The notes: generated by a model not told the origin, from the sequence alone. Counted from the first letter of the stretch, positions 1-11,225 are shown. The stretch is 60,000 nt of DNA from Hydractinia symbiolongicarpus (GCF_029227915.1 NC_079888.1:17898001-17958000), one strand, 5' to 3'. Made by a program: numbers and translations.

Positions 1-24
1 TATGGTTGGTTTTTTGTAGCAAAA

Positions 25-1497
25 TTCAGGTAAAAATATCGGGGTTCAGGTTTAGCTATCGCTTTTCAGGTTCAGTCTTTTTATATTCAGCATGTGTTTT
101 TCTGCAGCCATATAGAATGCCATTCAGACTCAGTACCCAGTCCTGCATGGCGCGGAAAAGTAGTCAGCAAATTTTGATGCTAGTCTGCAATACGTGCGGT
201 GTCTGCGCAAACAGAGAAGGGAATAGACGAATAAACATAGAGTCGGTGTGTGGTAAAGTGTAACGTAAATGTCGTGTCTGTTTTTAACTGCATTTTTTAT
301 TCTTACTGTGTGAGTTTGTTGAAAAATGGAAGTTTTTTTTATTTTACTGTTGATTTAAGCGTCAGATGCTGTAGCTATGAGTATGAGATGTACAGCCGCG
401 ATTATCACCTCGTACTTCTTCCATTGACTGCCATACAAATAAGTTTTCCCCATCCATATCAGTCCCGCACGGTGCTAGCTCTATTGTTATTTGCACATCG
501 TAAAAATACTATTAATCACGAAAATCCATCGATACCGCCATGCATGACAAAGCCCTATTGCCCATCGTAGTCAGGCATTCTCTGGATCGAAGTCGGATAG
601 AATATTCCGAATACAGAGTTGTCAAATTATACGATCAAGCGACTTTAAATGGCTGAACAATATGGAAAATGATCCATAACATGATATCGCGCAAATCATC
701 AACGGAAATATAAGAAAGTCTACCTATTTCCTCTAAGTTATACTCTTTCACCAATTGTCAATTGTCCCTCTAGAAACTAGGAGCCTATCTGCAATTGCAA
801 ACCAGGTATGTCTAACATAGCGGAGGCTGGCCGACATAAAACAAGGTATGTCAAAATTTGATCCACCAGGAAAACAAGTAAAAAGTGCAGGTTTATTTTG
901 TCTTAACAAGGTTACTGTGAATGGAGAAATATAATTCGCTTGCACACAGTTGCAGCTATTTTGAGAGTTTATATCACGCATGAATAATCTCTCAATTTGC
1001 TGAAGTCGCATTGCAAGACAGTTCTAAGTTAGCTGCACGATATTATTTATTGTGGTAGTATCATCGGTCCATGTTTGAACTTGCACGAGAATACGAATGA
1101 ACTACTCCATCTGCAATAAAATATCGTCAATAGAAACTTCAATGGGCTCCGTAATTGCTTTTTCGCAAGTGTACAGTAATATCAGCAGATCAACCTTAAC
1201 TTCATCCCAAGGGAAGACAGAAGCATCTGTGCAACCGTCTGCAGTTAGGTCCGTCATTATTAATACCTGGCCTGAACATGTGAAATCAAAGAAATATTTA
1301 ATAATCGGGACCAGATCAGGTGCTTGTTTTTTAATAGAAAAAACAGAACTTAACGCATAATGATCAATACATTTAAAAATAAAAATCATGTTTCACTAGA
1401 AAATGTAAAAATATAAAAATATGTAATAAGAATATAAAAAAATACTGGACCTGAAAAGCAATGGCTGAGCATGAACCAAAATTTCTGACCTGAATAG
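25..1497 (-). mobile_element. Integrase-core element remnant with terminal inverted repeats
   Basis: The decayed integrase-like coding region is bracketed by inverted repeats of about 65-70 bases, at 25-91 and 1427-1497 (inverted), imperfect but alignable around the core CTTTTCAGGT. The motif TTCAGGT occurs at about 20-base spacing at the left end (25, 45, 65) and, inverted, at 1449 and 1488 at the right end. Subterminal repeats of this kind often bind transposase. Both the ends and the reading frame are decayed, so the copy is surely inactive. The exact termini and target duplication could not be fixed, and the left end may continue past the window. Confidence 0.5.
380..1389 (-). pseudogene. 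Degraded integrase core-domain (DDE) protein
   Basis: No frame stays open, but pieces in successive minus-strand frames resemble integrase core-domain proteins common in cnidarian and fish genomes. At 1011-748 a helix-turn-helix-like stretch reads WFAIADRLLVSRGTI. After a frameshift and stop come VKEYNLEEIGRLSYIS (about 755-690), FDPENA and LRWAI (about 585-550), then an IDGF-like piece, NNNRAS, and DMDGEN followed by RGDNRG (about 545-395). These match in order the linker and the first two catalytic-aspartate regions of the family; the region with the third acidic residue was not found. The stretch at 1389-1102 may be the N-terminal part. At least three frameshifts and several stops make this a pseudogene. 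The family assignment is from memory of its motifs and has not been searched. Confidence 0.55.
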
Positions 1498-1675
1498 TGT
1501 TAAAAAAAGAACTACCATAATGCACTGCGCTTTAAATTCGTTCTTGTTACTTTTACATTCTGATATGTTTTCAACTTAATCAATTATAGGCAAAAGTGAA
1601 ATAACTAGATGTTTCAAGTTGTATTAATACTTTACTAAAACATTAATCTATGGAGATTGGGAGAGGAGAGGGGAT

Positions 1676-2190
<515 letters not shown>

Positions 2191-2855
2191 TATTCTTATC
2201 ATTTAAAGTGATTTTATACATCAAGCTAAACAAAAACTTATGATTGAGGATTTTTTTTAAACCGATGAAATAGTCTTTAGCAAGGTAGTGAGTGAAGAGA
2301 GTATTATATTTCTCAGTGCGACATTTGTTTACAAACACTATAATTGAATTAAGAAAACTTAAATGACTTTATAGCCATTATATTTTTTATTTTTTTTAAA
2401 AAGAACACTCTGTTTTTAAATAAATTTATTTCCAAATAATTTTGAATCGCACAATAAGTGGCCATCTGATGACTAATTTTGATTGCAAAAACCCGATGTT
2501 TGTTCAAATTATGACGTTTCCAATACGATTGACAGTTTTCAAGTTTTTAATTTTGTTCTGGAAGTATGTAGAAGACTAAATAACACATTTTAACAGCTTT
2601 TTAAAAGGTCACGTGAGATTTATTGACTTATTCAAATGGACCATCTTAGAAATGAACCTTCAATGACTTATCATTAATTTGCAAAGTTTCAAAACTTCTG
2701 AAGTATCGTGACAAGTTCGAAAAATTTTAACTTTCTGCGATTATGCAGTAGCTTTTTGCAGAAAATATTGGAAGTCCAAGGGAATATGCCAGATAGAAAA
2801 TATTTGCAGTACATGCGAAGTATAAGACACAAACGTTAGATCAAATTGTCAATAT
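2191..2855. other. Non-coding, AT-rich interval
   Basis: I see no supported exon, RNA gene or terminal-repeat structure here. Confidence 0.5.
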
Positions 2856-2926
2856 TAAAGGGGCTACGGAACGGCTGTTGGTTTTCGACTTTAGTGACTT
2901 ACACGAAAGTCGGGCTGATGGCAGCG
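2856..2926 (+). repeat. Dispersed 70-bp repeat, copy 1
   Basis: This block begins AAAGGGGCTACGGAACGG and runs through TTTAGTGACTTACACGAAAG. It matches the reverse complement of 26075-26145 over about 70 bases with roughly ten differences. A shorter match (AAGGGGCTACGAAACG) occurs at 25226. It is probably an end of a dispersed non-autonomous element; no partner terminus was identified. Confidence 0.6.
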
Positions 2927-3659
2927 AAAAACAAACTGGATATTTTTCCGGCATGTATGTAATTTACAGACTCGAACGTATAGATATATCTAGAATTTTT
3001 ATTTTCTCCAGCCTTGTTGGTGTTTTTATTCAGAATGAGTTTCGGTGAAATATTTCTTTGAATATACTTTTCAAAAAAAAATATTGAATTAGGGAGCAAA
3101 GTGCGCTGGTCTGTTCATTGCGCAAAACGCGTTTGCCGGATTTTTAATATGTGCGCGGGATATGCGGAATGTGAGCATTTTAACAATTCAATTGCGGAGT
3201 GAAACATCACAGCAAAATATAAGTTATGCAGAGATACAATCCCACCACAAAAACATGGATGAAGAATGTTGGAAGATCGTTATTAACACGGATTTTATTG
3301 CAGTCAATGCATAATACATGAATGGATAATAAATAAAGCTTGTAACAAAAAGGAAAAGAGTAATTTCTCCTTCAGTAGAACACTTTTTATATTGTTACAT
3401 TTAAGCTTTTCCAAAAGTTTTGCACAAAATAAGTAAAAATTGAAAGTTTAAATGTTGACATTAAGATCTTCTCGAAGATTACGACTTCTCTTTCTGTCTC
3501 GTTGTAACCTTATTGCTTTTTATTAAATTTGAATTTCTAGAAAGCAAGATTATTGCATTAAGAAAGGAATACGAGTAAAGTATTATAAGAGTCCAACAAA
3601 TTATAAGGTGCCAAAAATAATCTCGTTTCTCAATCAACTTCCGCTATAATAACAAAGGA
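2927..3659. other. Non-coding interval between receptor relics
   Basis: AT-rich sequence with no supported gene. It lies between the truncated receptor pseudogene and the dispersed repeat. Confidence 0.5.
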
Positions 3660-4420
3660 AAGTTTGACTAAATGCGGTGTATTGCATGCAAAAGGACATA
3701 AAACACATCAGTGCGACTGTCATAGTCAATCTTCTGGTTGTTCGAATGACGATTGCTTTTTACTTCAGCCATACGCTTTCTAATGTAAAGGATTAAATAG
3801 ATTTGAGATGTTCCAACTGAAAGTGTAAACAAAATTTCTGCCCCAATGACAACAACTCCACCAAAAGAAATTTCACGATTCTTTGAAATTTTCTTCAGAC
3901 TTGAAATTTTCATTAGTCCTTCCACTAGATATTCACGCAGAAGGATGAGAATATTTGCTGTTATAGAAAGAGCAAGTGTTACTGGAATGAAAAACGTTAA
4001 AAACGGCGTGCCATATTTCGAATGAATATGTGGATGATAAGACATTAAAACGCATCGATCTAATGATATTATGATTGTCATTACCCAAGAGAAAAGATAT
4101 GGAAATATAAGGAAAAAGTTAACACACGGGACCATCAAACACAGAATCTCTGCATTAAATTCAATACGAATAAGTATAACAGCAGCCGGAGTGACCAAAC
4201 CAACAGCAAGGTCTGATGTGGATAAGATTATAAAGTAATTGTCCATTCTTGACTGCTTAATGTTCCTCTATGCACAGATCATATTAGAGTTGATGAAAAT
4301 TACTGCAATAGCCAAAAAAACATACAATATTATTAAAATAGGTTTAATTGTACTTCTACTGGCGGTACCCGTTTTAATACAAATACATTCTTCTGTTGAA
4401 TTTGTGAGATTAACGTCCAT
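3660..4420 (-). pseudogene. Class A GPCR pseudogene (stop, frameshift, truncation)
   Basis: This is a paralogue of the intact receptor at 6203-7066. The frame starts with an ATG at 4420 followed by NLTNSTEEC (N-glycosylation sequons). It runs through TM1, where an in-frame TAG occurs just after SNMICA, then continues open from 4246 through TM2-TM5 with SLDRC at the end of TM3 and RKRMAE at the start of ICL3. Near 3715 a frameshift moves the TM6 homology (MTVALMCFM) into another frame, and homology ends within TM6, so TM7 is missing. An insert with many Lys, Ile and Ser residues in ECL2 is absent from the intact copy. Three independent lesions make this a pseudogene rather than a sequencing artefact. 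Confidence 0.8.
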
Positions 4421-4523
4421 TCTTCTTCATTCTGAAGAACTATCTCAATTCGTGAGAACGAACTGAATTCTACAAAATGTTTTTTTGTGCTCAAAAAATC
4501 AAAGAATTGAAGTATTTGAATTA

Positions 4524-4660
4524 TCTATATTATAACACCCGTATACGTCTGTCCGTCTGTCTGCCTGTCACGCAAAATTGTAGCTAAGCTGCGCAGGTAG
4601 TGAGACGCACGCAAATGCGGTATAAAAAGGACGGGTGAACCCGTGGATTTCTTCAACTAG
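4524..4660 (+). mobile_element. Non-autonomous Helitron, 137 bp
   Basis: The left end is TC in the sequence TCTATATTATAACACCCG, followed by GTATACGTCTGTCCGTCTG, a 5' end typical of short Helitrons in marine invertebrates. The right end is CTAG, preceded by the perfect stem ACGGGT-GA-ACCCGT at 4631-4644. The flanking bases are A on the left and T on the right, the expected insertion between A and T without duplication. There is no coding capacity. A second 5' end of the same family lies at 27449-27479. Confidence 0.7.
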
Positions 4661-5363
4661 TAGATTAATAATAGTCTTATATGCTGATACCCTACCTTCC
4701 TCTGTCTGTGACTTTTGAAATCAAATTGTTTTTACGTCTATTTTGGTATTTGCCCTTTTTCTCACGTTAAAGAATTTTTCTGACTTTAATACGTTAAAGG
4801 AATATAGTCTAGCTATTGAAGTTCGCTTATATTAACCTGCGGGTGTAATTAGGAACACCTGGAATTAGAATGGATAAGTTCTCTAACGTTTGGTCAACGC
4901 ACCCTTATTGGGAGAGACTTTAGAACCTTCAAACAAAAACTACCATTTGTCTAAAACAAATAATCTTATATACTTTTGTGATCAACTATTTTACACGATA
5001 GAGGCAACAGGGTAATAAATTCATAAAAGACTTTATTTTGTACATCAGCGGTATATTACTTACGGTATATTTCTTCGCAAAGATTACACTCGGTCATAGA
5101 GTAAATATTTTGCGTTAGAAGGGAGGGAGGGGGGGGAGTTGTATTGGATAGCTACAGCGGAGACTGAAAATTCTTATTGTACTCCAAAAACAGCAACACG
5201 AAGAAAACAGCTAACAGCATTTTTCGTACGGAACGGACAAGTCTGATAAACACATTTGAAGGAAAAAATGTTGCTGTTGTTTTTTCTCCGTCATTGAAGA
5301 TGGATAGCACAAAGGTCAATAAGAAGTTCTTGAATTCTACATTGATCTTCGCCGTTGATGTTC
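4661..5363. other. Non-coding interval
   Basis: No supported gene. A G-rich run (GGGAGGGAGGGGGGGGAG) lies at about 5120-5137. A weak open stretch at 5177-5446 shows no recognisable domain and ends inside the hairpin. Confidence 0.45.
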
Positions 5364-5422
5364 AAAGCAAGGAACCACTTGTGACAAGGTCGTGTACCTT
5401 GTCACAAGTGGTTTTTTGCTTT
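5364..5422. repeat. Long near-perfect inverted repeat (hairpin)
   Basis: The arms at 5364-5390 and 5396-5422 are 27 bases each with two mismatches. The inner 18 bases are perfect (AACCACTTGTGACAAGGT), with a 5-base loop CGTGT. No flanking element was recognised. It could be the fused ends of a foldback element or a cruciform-forming palindrome. Confidence 0.85.
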
Positions 5423-6202
5423 TTAACACCGAGATTCCGCAAGTAAACGCTCCACAAGAAATATTTTATTACCACAGTGCAAGGAAATAAGAATAACAAC
5501 GCTCCTTGAAAGTCAAAAATAACCAAACGAGCAGATCGAACTTCTACCGTTGCATTTTCTAACAATGTCCGAGTGCGGTCATTTAGAGTGCAGGAACACT
5601 CCTTTTGTACAAGACACACGCACTACAGACTTGTCAAGGTTGGTTTTTAATCCTCGCAAACAGACTAAGGATTTTAGGGCTTTTAATCAGTTTTATAATC
5701 TGCTACGTTTTCCTGACCCAATATATCGGAGCTTAGCGGTCGGTCGCGTCATTTATTCCGTAATGCAAACAGGGCAGAACTTCGAATAGCTAATTTTTCT
5801 ACCTGACCTACACATCTATGAAAATAAAAATTTCGCAGCTCGTCGGAGTTTTAGCAAGGTTATCGGTTTAGTTATTTCGAGAAAAAACTGTATTTTCAAA
5901 TAACATTTTATCCTAGATTGTAGATGGATTTTTAAGTTAAGCTCTCATCAAGGTTATATGAAGCTAGTTTTGCAAATAATAATTAAAAATAAATATATAC
6001 ACTGTTATTTTTTTGGCTGACATGTCCGGCTAACAATGTCACAATATCAACAACCAGTTTGTCTCAAAAACAGCCTGACGTGATTGAGTTATTAAACAAT
6101 TAACTACAGTAGTTAAAAACAAAAGTAATTTTCTAAAGTTAATTTTCTTGTTTTCTTTCTTTAATACAGTTTTAAAATCATTTGGAAACAGTATCGCCAC
6201 AA
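5423..6202. other. Non-coding interval 3' of the intact receptor
   Basis: The open stretch at 5550-5789 (plus) has no recognisable domain and is probably chance or a transposon relic. The rest is AT-rich and probably holds the 3' UTR of the receptor that ends at 6203. Confidence 0.4.
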
Positions 6203-7066
6203 TCACCCCGCTTTATTCAACTTTGAACTTCGTTTCAAAATTATAACTGCGTTGACAAAAGAATTTGAGTAAAAGACTAACGAGGTGCAATTAGTCAGGG
6301 TGTGTATTATTTTCTTGCTTGGACCATCAAACGTATGTAGGGTTGCTACGCTGAATAACAGTAGCCATGGAATGTTACACAAAAAAGCGCAGAAGAACAT
6401 CATTGCGACAGTCACCGTCAACCTTTTATTATAATCAATGTTTGAATGACGGCTAGATTCCATTCTTGCCATTTTCTTTCGAACATACCAAATTAAGTAA
6501 AACTGAGTAGCACCAATTAACAACATCAACACAGCTAAAGCTGCAACCACTGGAATATAACTTACAGTGTTGAACGCATTAATGCCCATCAAACAACAAG
6601 CAGTGGCAGAAACAAAAAAACTGATCGGTATGAGACACATAAAGAAACGTTTACCAAATTTTGAATGTAAATTCGGAGTTGTTATCAACATGCATCTGTC
6701 AACGGATATGATCATTGTCATGATCATTGAAAATGTAATTGGAAATGTAAGGAAGAAGGCTAGATACGGCTGGAACTGACATAAGCCTTTAGTTGAAAGA
6801 AGAAGAATTAGTATAGCAGCAGGTGCGCAAACTAATGCAACACCAAGATCAGATATACTTAATATCAGAAACAAATTCCCAATTCTTGTCTTTTGCTGTC
6901 TTTTAAGGGATTGGATTAACACAGAATTGAAGTAAAGTATTAGGCATATCAAAACACCATATGCAACTGCTAGGATAATGCTTATTTCTTGATTTACTTT
7001 CTGCACTGTTGCACGACAAGTATCATTTGATGAATTTGTTGAATTAAATGAAGGATGCAGCGACAT
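6203..7066 (-). CDS. Class A (rhodopsin-like) GPCR, 287 residues, intronless
   Basis: This is an intact seven-helix receptor from ATG 7066 to the stop at 6203. The N-terminus carries clustered sequons (NSTNSSNDT) and a cysteine. TM1 is followed by LKRQQKTRIGN, TM2 has LSISDLGVAL (D2.50), and GLCQF supplies the TM3 cysteine. TM3 ends SVDRC in place of DRY. ICL3 is short (RKKMARMESSRHS). TM6 has CNIPW, a variant of CWxP, and TM7 has NSFVNA, far from canonical NPxxY. The C-tail is very short. The protein is small for the class. Ligand and G-protein coupling cannot be told from sequence. Two broken paralogues lie 5' and 3' (1676-2190, 3660-4420), so this is the only surviving copy of a local family. 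Confidence 0.9.
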   Translation of the reverse strand: MSLHPSFNSTNSSNDTCRATVQKVNQEISIILAVAYGVLICLILYFNSVLIQSLKRQQKTRIGNLFLILSISDLGVALVCAPAAILILLLSTKGLCQFQPYLAFFLTFPITFSMIMTMIISVDRCMLITTPNLHSKFGKRFFMCLIPISFFVSATACCLMGINAFNTVSYIPVVAALAVLMLLIGATQFYLIWYVRKKMARMESSRHSNIDYNKRLTVTVAMMFFCAFLCNIPWLLLFSVATLHTFDGPSKKIIHTLTNCTSLVFYSNSFVNAVIILKRSSKLNKAG

Positions 7067-8433
7067 GACAAATTGTTAGAAATATACTCTTTGGTTTCTT
7101 GGACAAATCTTGTATTCTCTATTTGGTTTTCAAATTGGTTTTGCCAAGATGAACTAAAAATTATGACAAACCCACCTGTCCCCAGGAAATTTTTACTTCG
7201 TTACAGAACCTTAAACAATAGTTCTTAGCTAAAGGGTTTGGGGGGGAAATGGGCTGACCAGGAAAATATTTTAGTTCTCTACATGATGTTTTCTTACAGA
7301 TACAATAAAGTTCATTACTGAACGCGACATTATTATTGTAATTTCCAAAAGAACACGCGACATTTATTGATTTACATCACTGTTTCACTGTACGGATTAA
7401 TTAAATGGAAAAGTGTGAGGATGGAATGTGTTGTCAATAAATCCATTAAGGTAATATTTTAAGATTACAGCAGGATAAAACGTATGGAAATACATATAAC
7501 AACATTGTTTAGATAGGGTTCCCCTTTTTTATATAGTGTAAATTTAAAGGAATCTTTTTTAAATAAAATCAAGAAGTTATAAGGAGTTCTCAGTACAAAA
7601 ACTTAAACATCTAGGATTACTCTCCATTATGCCACGAAAATTTCTGCGAACCGTAGAGCCCTGAAATTTTTTTAACTTTAGTGATAGAACATATTGCATT
7701 GAATAAAATAGCTTTACTTTCACCTTCAACCATTAATCACAAGTTTGAGCTTCTTATTGCTTTTCCGCCCATTTAACGCCGTTCATTTTAAGTATGATTA
7801 TCTCAGTGGATTTGAGTTAGCTAGGGCGCAGCGAGATATGCACCTCTACTTGTGGAATAGGCTTCACATTCAGTTGCTTCATTCGTATCTGAAGTAATAC
7901 TAAATGTCATTAATATTATAAAACAGATAAACCAGAGCTTGCAGGAATTTTCTGTTGTGCCGCACTATGGCAATGCTGCAGTGAAACGTGATGGTGTGTC
8001 CATGATCAATTCTCAACACCAGATTGATTAAAAGGGTTGTGGCAGTACACTTCTGCACCTTCTATGACTGTTTCACCAAACATGAGTGATCGTTCTGTAA
8101 ATGTAAGAAATATTCTCAAACTAACCGTTAACCTGTGGAAAATTTTATAGGGGACCGCCCTTATTATATGTACATGTTTCTGGCAACTCTATTTCCTGTA
8201 TTTATGCCAGCCCGTTAACATGAAGTAATGAATTTAATTGGACGAGGGTTATTACTACGATAAGGCTTTTTTTTTAAAAAAAGTTTGAAAAAGTTATGTA
8301 AGGATCCATGTTTATCTTTCCCCGTTGTAAAATTGGATTTTAAACCTTTTCTATATTTATAAATAGCTGTAAATGATTTAATCTGTAACTGTCAGGAAAT
8401 GCACAACAAATGCAATCCTATAATAGAACGTTT
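7067..8433. other. Non-coding interval upstream of the receptor
   Basis: This holds the 5' flank of the minus-strand receptor. About 100 bases of it (up to about 7150) are conserved in the pseudogene copy at 2100-2190. No other gene is supported. Confidence 0.5.
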
Positions 8434-8541
8434 TCAATCTTCGTTTTTGCAAAAGTGCCCCCATTGATTAATTGGGCATTCGCAAGTAAACGAATCGCCA
8501 TCATACCCTGAATTACATGTACCGTTATTCAAACATTTATT
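8434..8541 (-). CDS. Orphan terminal exon encoding an EGF-like domain
   Basis: After a good acceptor (polypyrimidine-poor but ending TTTTCAG, exon from 8541) the frame encodes NKCLNNGTC, then GYDGDSFTCEC and WGHFC, then KNED and a stop at 8434. The spacing C-x5-C-x10-C-x-C-x8-C fits cysteines 2 to 6 of an EGF module; cysteine 1 would come from the preceding exon. It would be the last exon of a secreted or membrane protein. No upstream exon was found: the THAP transposon begins 30 bases 5' and the Gypsy element lies beyond it. It may be the 3' end of a gene interrupted by transposons, a stranded exon copy, or part of a gene with large introns. Confidence 0.55.
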   Translation of the reverse strand, partial: NKCLNNGTCNSGYDGDSFTCECPINQWGHFCKNED

Positions 8542-8570
8542 CTGAAAAGCTAAGAAGTCAAATTTTGTTC

Positions 8571-10167
8571 TAATACACCTTTCCCGAATTTAAATTATTG
8601 ATTACATCATCGGCATGAAAACGAGGCACTTCTTAGTAAACTTTGTAAACATTAAAAATACAGCTGGTGAGTGTAATACTTTTATGCGTTGTGAATGATC
8701 TTTTATTGTGTATTTTTCTAAAGGATTGCAGGTTTTTCTTAACGAAACCACTTATAATGTATTTAAAAACATACTTGTCTTGTAAAAGAAGAATATGTAT
8801 TTGTGATGGCGAGTAGCAATCAGAAAGGTCAGCAAGAAATTTATCATAATTTAATCTATCCAGGTATGTCAAACTCTCGACCTGGTAACTCTTGTTGCGT
8901 ACTGTTATGCAAAAGTTCTACTCTTAATAAACCCAGAGTTGAACAGGCATTGGAATGTTTTCATTTCCATCGGATCCAAGTTTGAGAAAACAATGGGTAA
9001 GCATCATTTCAAGATATCGTAGAAGGGGAGGTGTGATGTGTTCACAGTAAACAAGAACACAAAAGTATGCGAAGTCCACTTTGAAGTACACTGTGTAAAA
9101 TTAGGTTTTGGTTGTGAACGGAAAACATTAATCAATAGCTCTGTGCCATATATATTTACGTTCAAACACAATAATACAGCACAAAAAAGGAAAAGTCCGA
9201 AAAAAGAGCACTTCCTGTAGTAGTCGAAACAGATTCTGAAAGCACATATGAAAGTTCTTCATCTGATTCTGCTGAGATCACTGAAGAACAACCTGGTTTT
9301 TCCCACTCCTGATGAATTCAATGTTAAAAGAAAAACTAATTGATGATACTATAAACTTTACTGAACAGCTACCTGTGTGTGTAATGTTGATTTAATTTAC
9401 CCCAATCTTTTGGGATTAATACAGGATTTACATCAATAAACTCTTAGGGTTGTGTTTCGTTATGTTTTGATTTATTTGAAGTATTGGACATATATTAATA
9501 TTAGTAACAATCTTGATGGTATGTTTTAACGGTAGTAGTTGGTGTGACAATGTAGATCGAACAAGAAAGTTCGCATATTTAATGTTGTTTTTTCTTTTTC
9601 GTGTACTGTCAATACAATGAGCAAAACCAACCCGTTTGTCAACCATAAGCATATCTTCTTGCAGTTTTAATATTCTTGGATTTATGTTACACAAACTATC
9701 ATTAATTCTAGGATCATGTAACGTTAGATGGATACCTTTTTGTCAGCATTACTTTTTACAGGGCTGACCATAACTAACTCTTTAAAAAAAATCTGTTTTT
9801 ACTTGGAGCAAATGTAGTTGTTGATGTGAAAATGCTATCAGCAGATATGTATAGTTCATCCCTAAACTTTCTGCCACGCTCCAAAGTCACAATAATTGCC
9901 ACACCGTGCTGTTTACCACTACTTTGTCGATGCATTTGAATTTCTTTTATCGTGAAAGGTGGCATTCCCTCCATGTTTTCCCTCACGCTTTTTCTTCAGT
10001 TTCATCGAAGACTAAATCTATATTTTCCTCACTTATTTTAAGCAAAATATCTCTCATAGTATTGTCTTCCTCCATGTTTATATGAACGCGAATAATGTTT
10101 ACCAAGATTTGCCTCGTTTTCATGCACGCAATATTTTACAAAATATAAATTCGGGAAAGGTGTATTA
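8571..10167 (+). mobile_element. THAP-type DNA transposon remnant with long inverted repeats
   Basis: The ends share inverted repeats of roughly 80-90 bases (8571-8660 and 10080-10167). The outer 22 bases match almost exactly (TAATACACCTTTCCCGAATT), and an inner block shares CATGAAAACGAGGCA. The right flank overlaps TTAA and the left reads CTAA, which hints at a TTAA target as in Kolobok or piggyBac elements. The only recognisable coding part is a broken THAP domain at 8803-9200. THAP domains occur in P-element and Kolobok transposases, so the superfamily is not settled. The body from 9240 to 10080 has no open transposase. Confidence 0.65.
8803..9230 (+). pseudogene. Broken THAP zinc-finger domain of a transposase
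   Basis: The frame includes CCVLLCKSS (first cysteine pair), then ECFHF. After a frameshift near 8960 it continues SLRKQW and IISRYRRRGG, and after a second shift near 9030 KVCEVHFE, supplying the CxxH pair of a C2CH THAP finger. Basic and serine-rich sequence follows (KRKSPKKE, then SESTYESSSSDS). THAP domains bind the ends of their own element. The two shifts and later stops show it is dead. Confidence 0.6.
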
Positions 10168-11050
10168 AGTCATATATCTTCCATGTTCAGATGTAGTTAA
10201 AATTAAAAAAAATAAAAAAAGTTTGTTGCTATTAAGGGATAAAAATACTGTAGCTACTTTAGGGGTTACCAGAATGGCAGAAAAAAACCCGTTGTGGAAA
10301 GGGAGACAAATTGAATTGCTAAATATATCATCTATAATATATCAGTAAAATTCATTAAAAAAGGAAGGCCGTTAAGATTTCTATATTTAACAACTTTTGA
10401 TTAAATTTTTTTTAAATCGTATCTTGGGAAACAAAATCCTGATTTTTATCATTGTCACTATTCAACTTCTGTATTATTCGCAAATGGTAAAATTATGAAA
10501 GAACTTACACACAAACTAATCTAAGCGATTCGTAATTAGACTTATTTATGTCGCGGGGAATGGTGACGAGTAAGGTGCTTGTAGGAACAAAAATAAACGT
10601 AATGGCTGTTTATTAGGTAAAATAGGGGATATTTCATTGGTATAAAAATGTATATTGCAAGAAGTGCATATGCCACGCCTTTTTTGGTATGGTGCGAAGA
10701 AGTGGGTGTGCTAGAGAAATAGCATTGGATCAAAAGACTGATAGAATAATTGGCAGGAAAGAAAGAAGCTGTGGGTTGAAGCCCTACTTTTTATAACATC
10801 TTTCTCAGACTTAAAAAGCTATTATACAAGTTTACTAAAATCATACAAGGCCACTATAGTTTTTTTGAATATGTGCTTTTTTAAATGAAATAAACCAGCC
10901 GTTTCGGCTGAAAGTTCTACGTCGTATTACTAATTTATACCAAATTCTCCATGGGGGAGTGAATATCCAATTGTGCAGAAAAAGTGATCACATTATTAAT
11001 AATTAATTATTCTCAACTGGCATAGCCAAAGACAAAAGAAAAATATTAAA
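10168..11050. other. Non-coding interval
   Basis: AT-rich sequence between two mobile elements. No gene or RNA is supported. Confidence 0.5.
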
Positions 11051-11205
11051 TATCCCTAATTAAGCATGGAAATCTTGGGAAAATCACAATACATGTGTAC
11101 TGTAAGACGCCATCTTTCTAAAGTAACTAGGTCGCACGCGTACGCGCTATTCTACCGAACAACGGTGGAGCATGTCGGATGTCTATGTCTCTTCGGAATA
11201 CCACA
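11051..11205 (-). repeat. 3' LTR of the Gypsy element
   Basis: Direct repeat of 14694-14848. On the minus strand it begins TGTGGTATTCCGAAGAGAC. The shared AATTAAGCATGG block near the plus-strand left side fixes the other end to within a few bases. Confidence 0.85.
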
Positions 11206-11225
11206 TGTCTCCTTCAAGGACGTAG

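Noticed and set aside
1097-1360. Plus-strand open stretch of 87 codons
   Set aside because: It lies opposite the integrase-like relic and has no recognisable domain.
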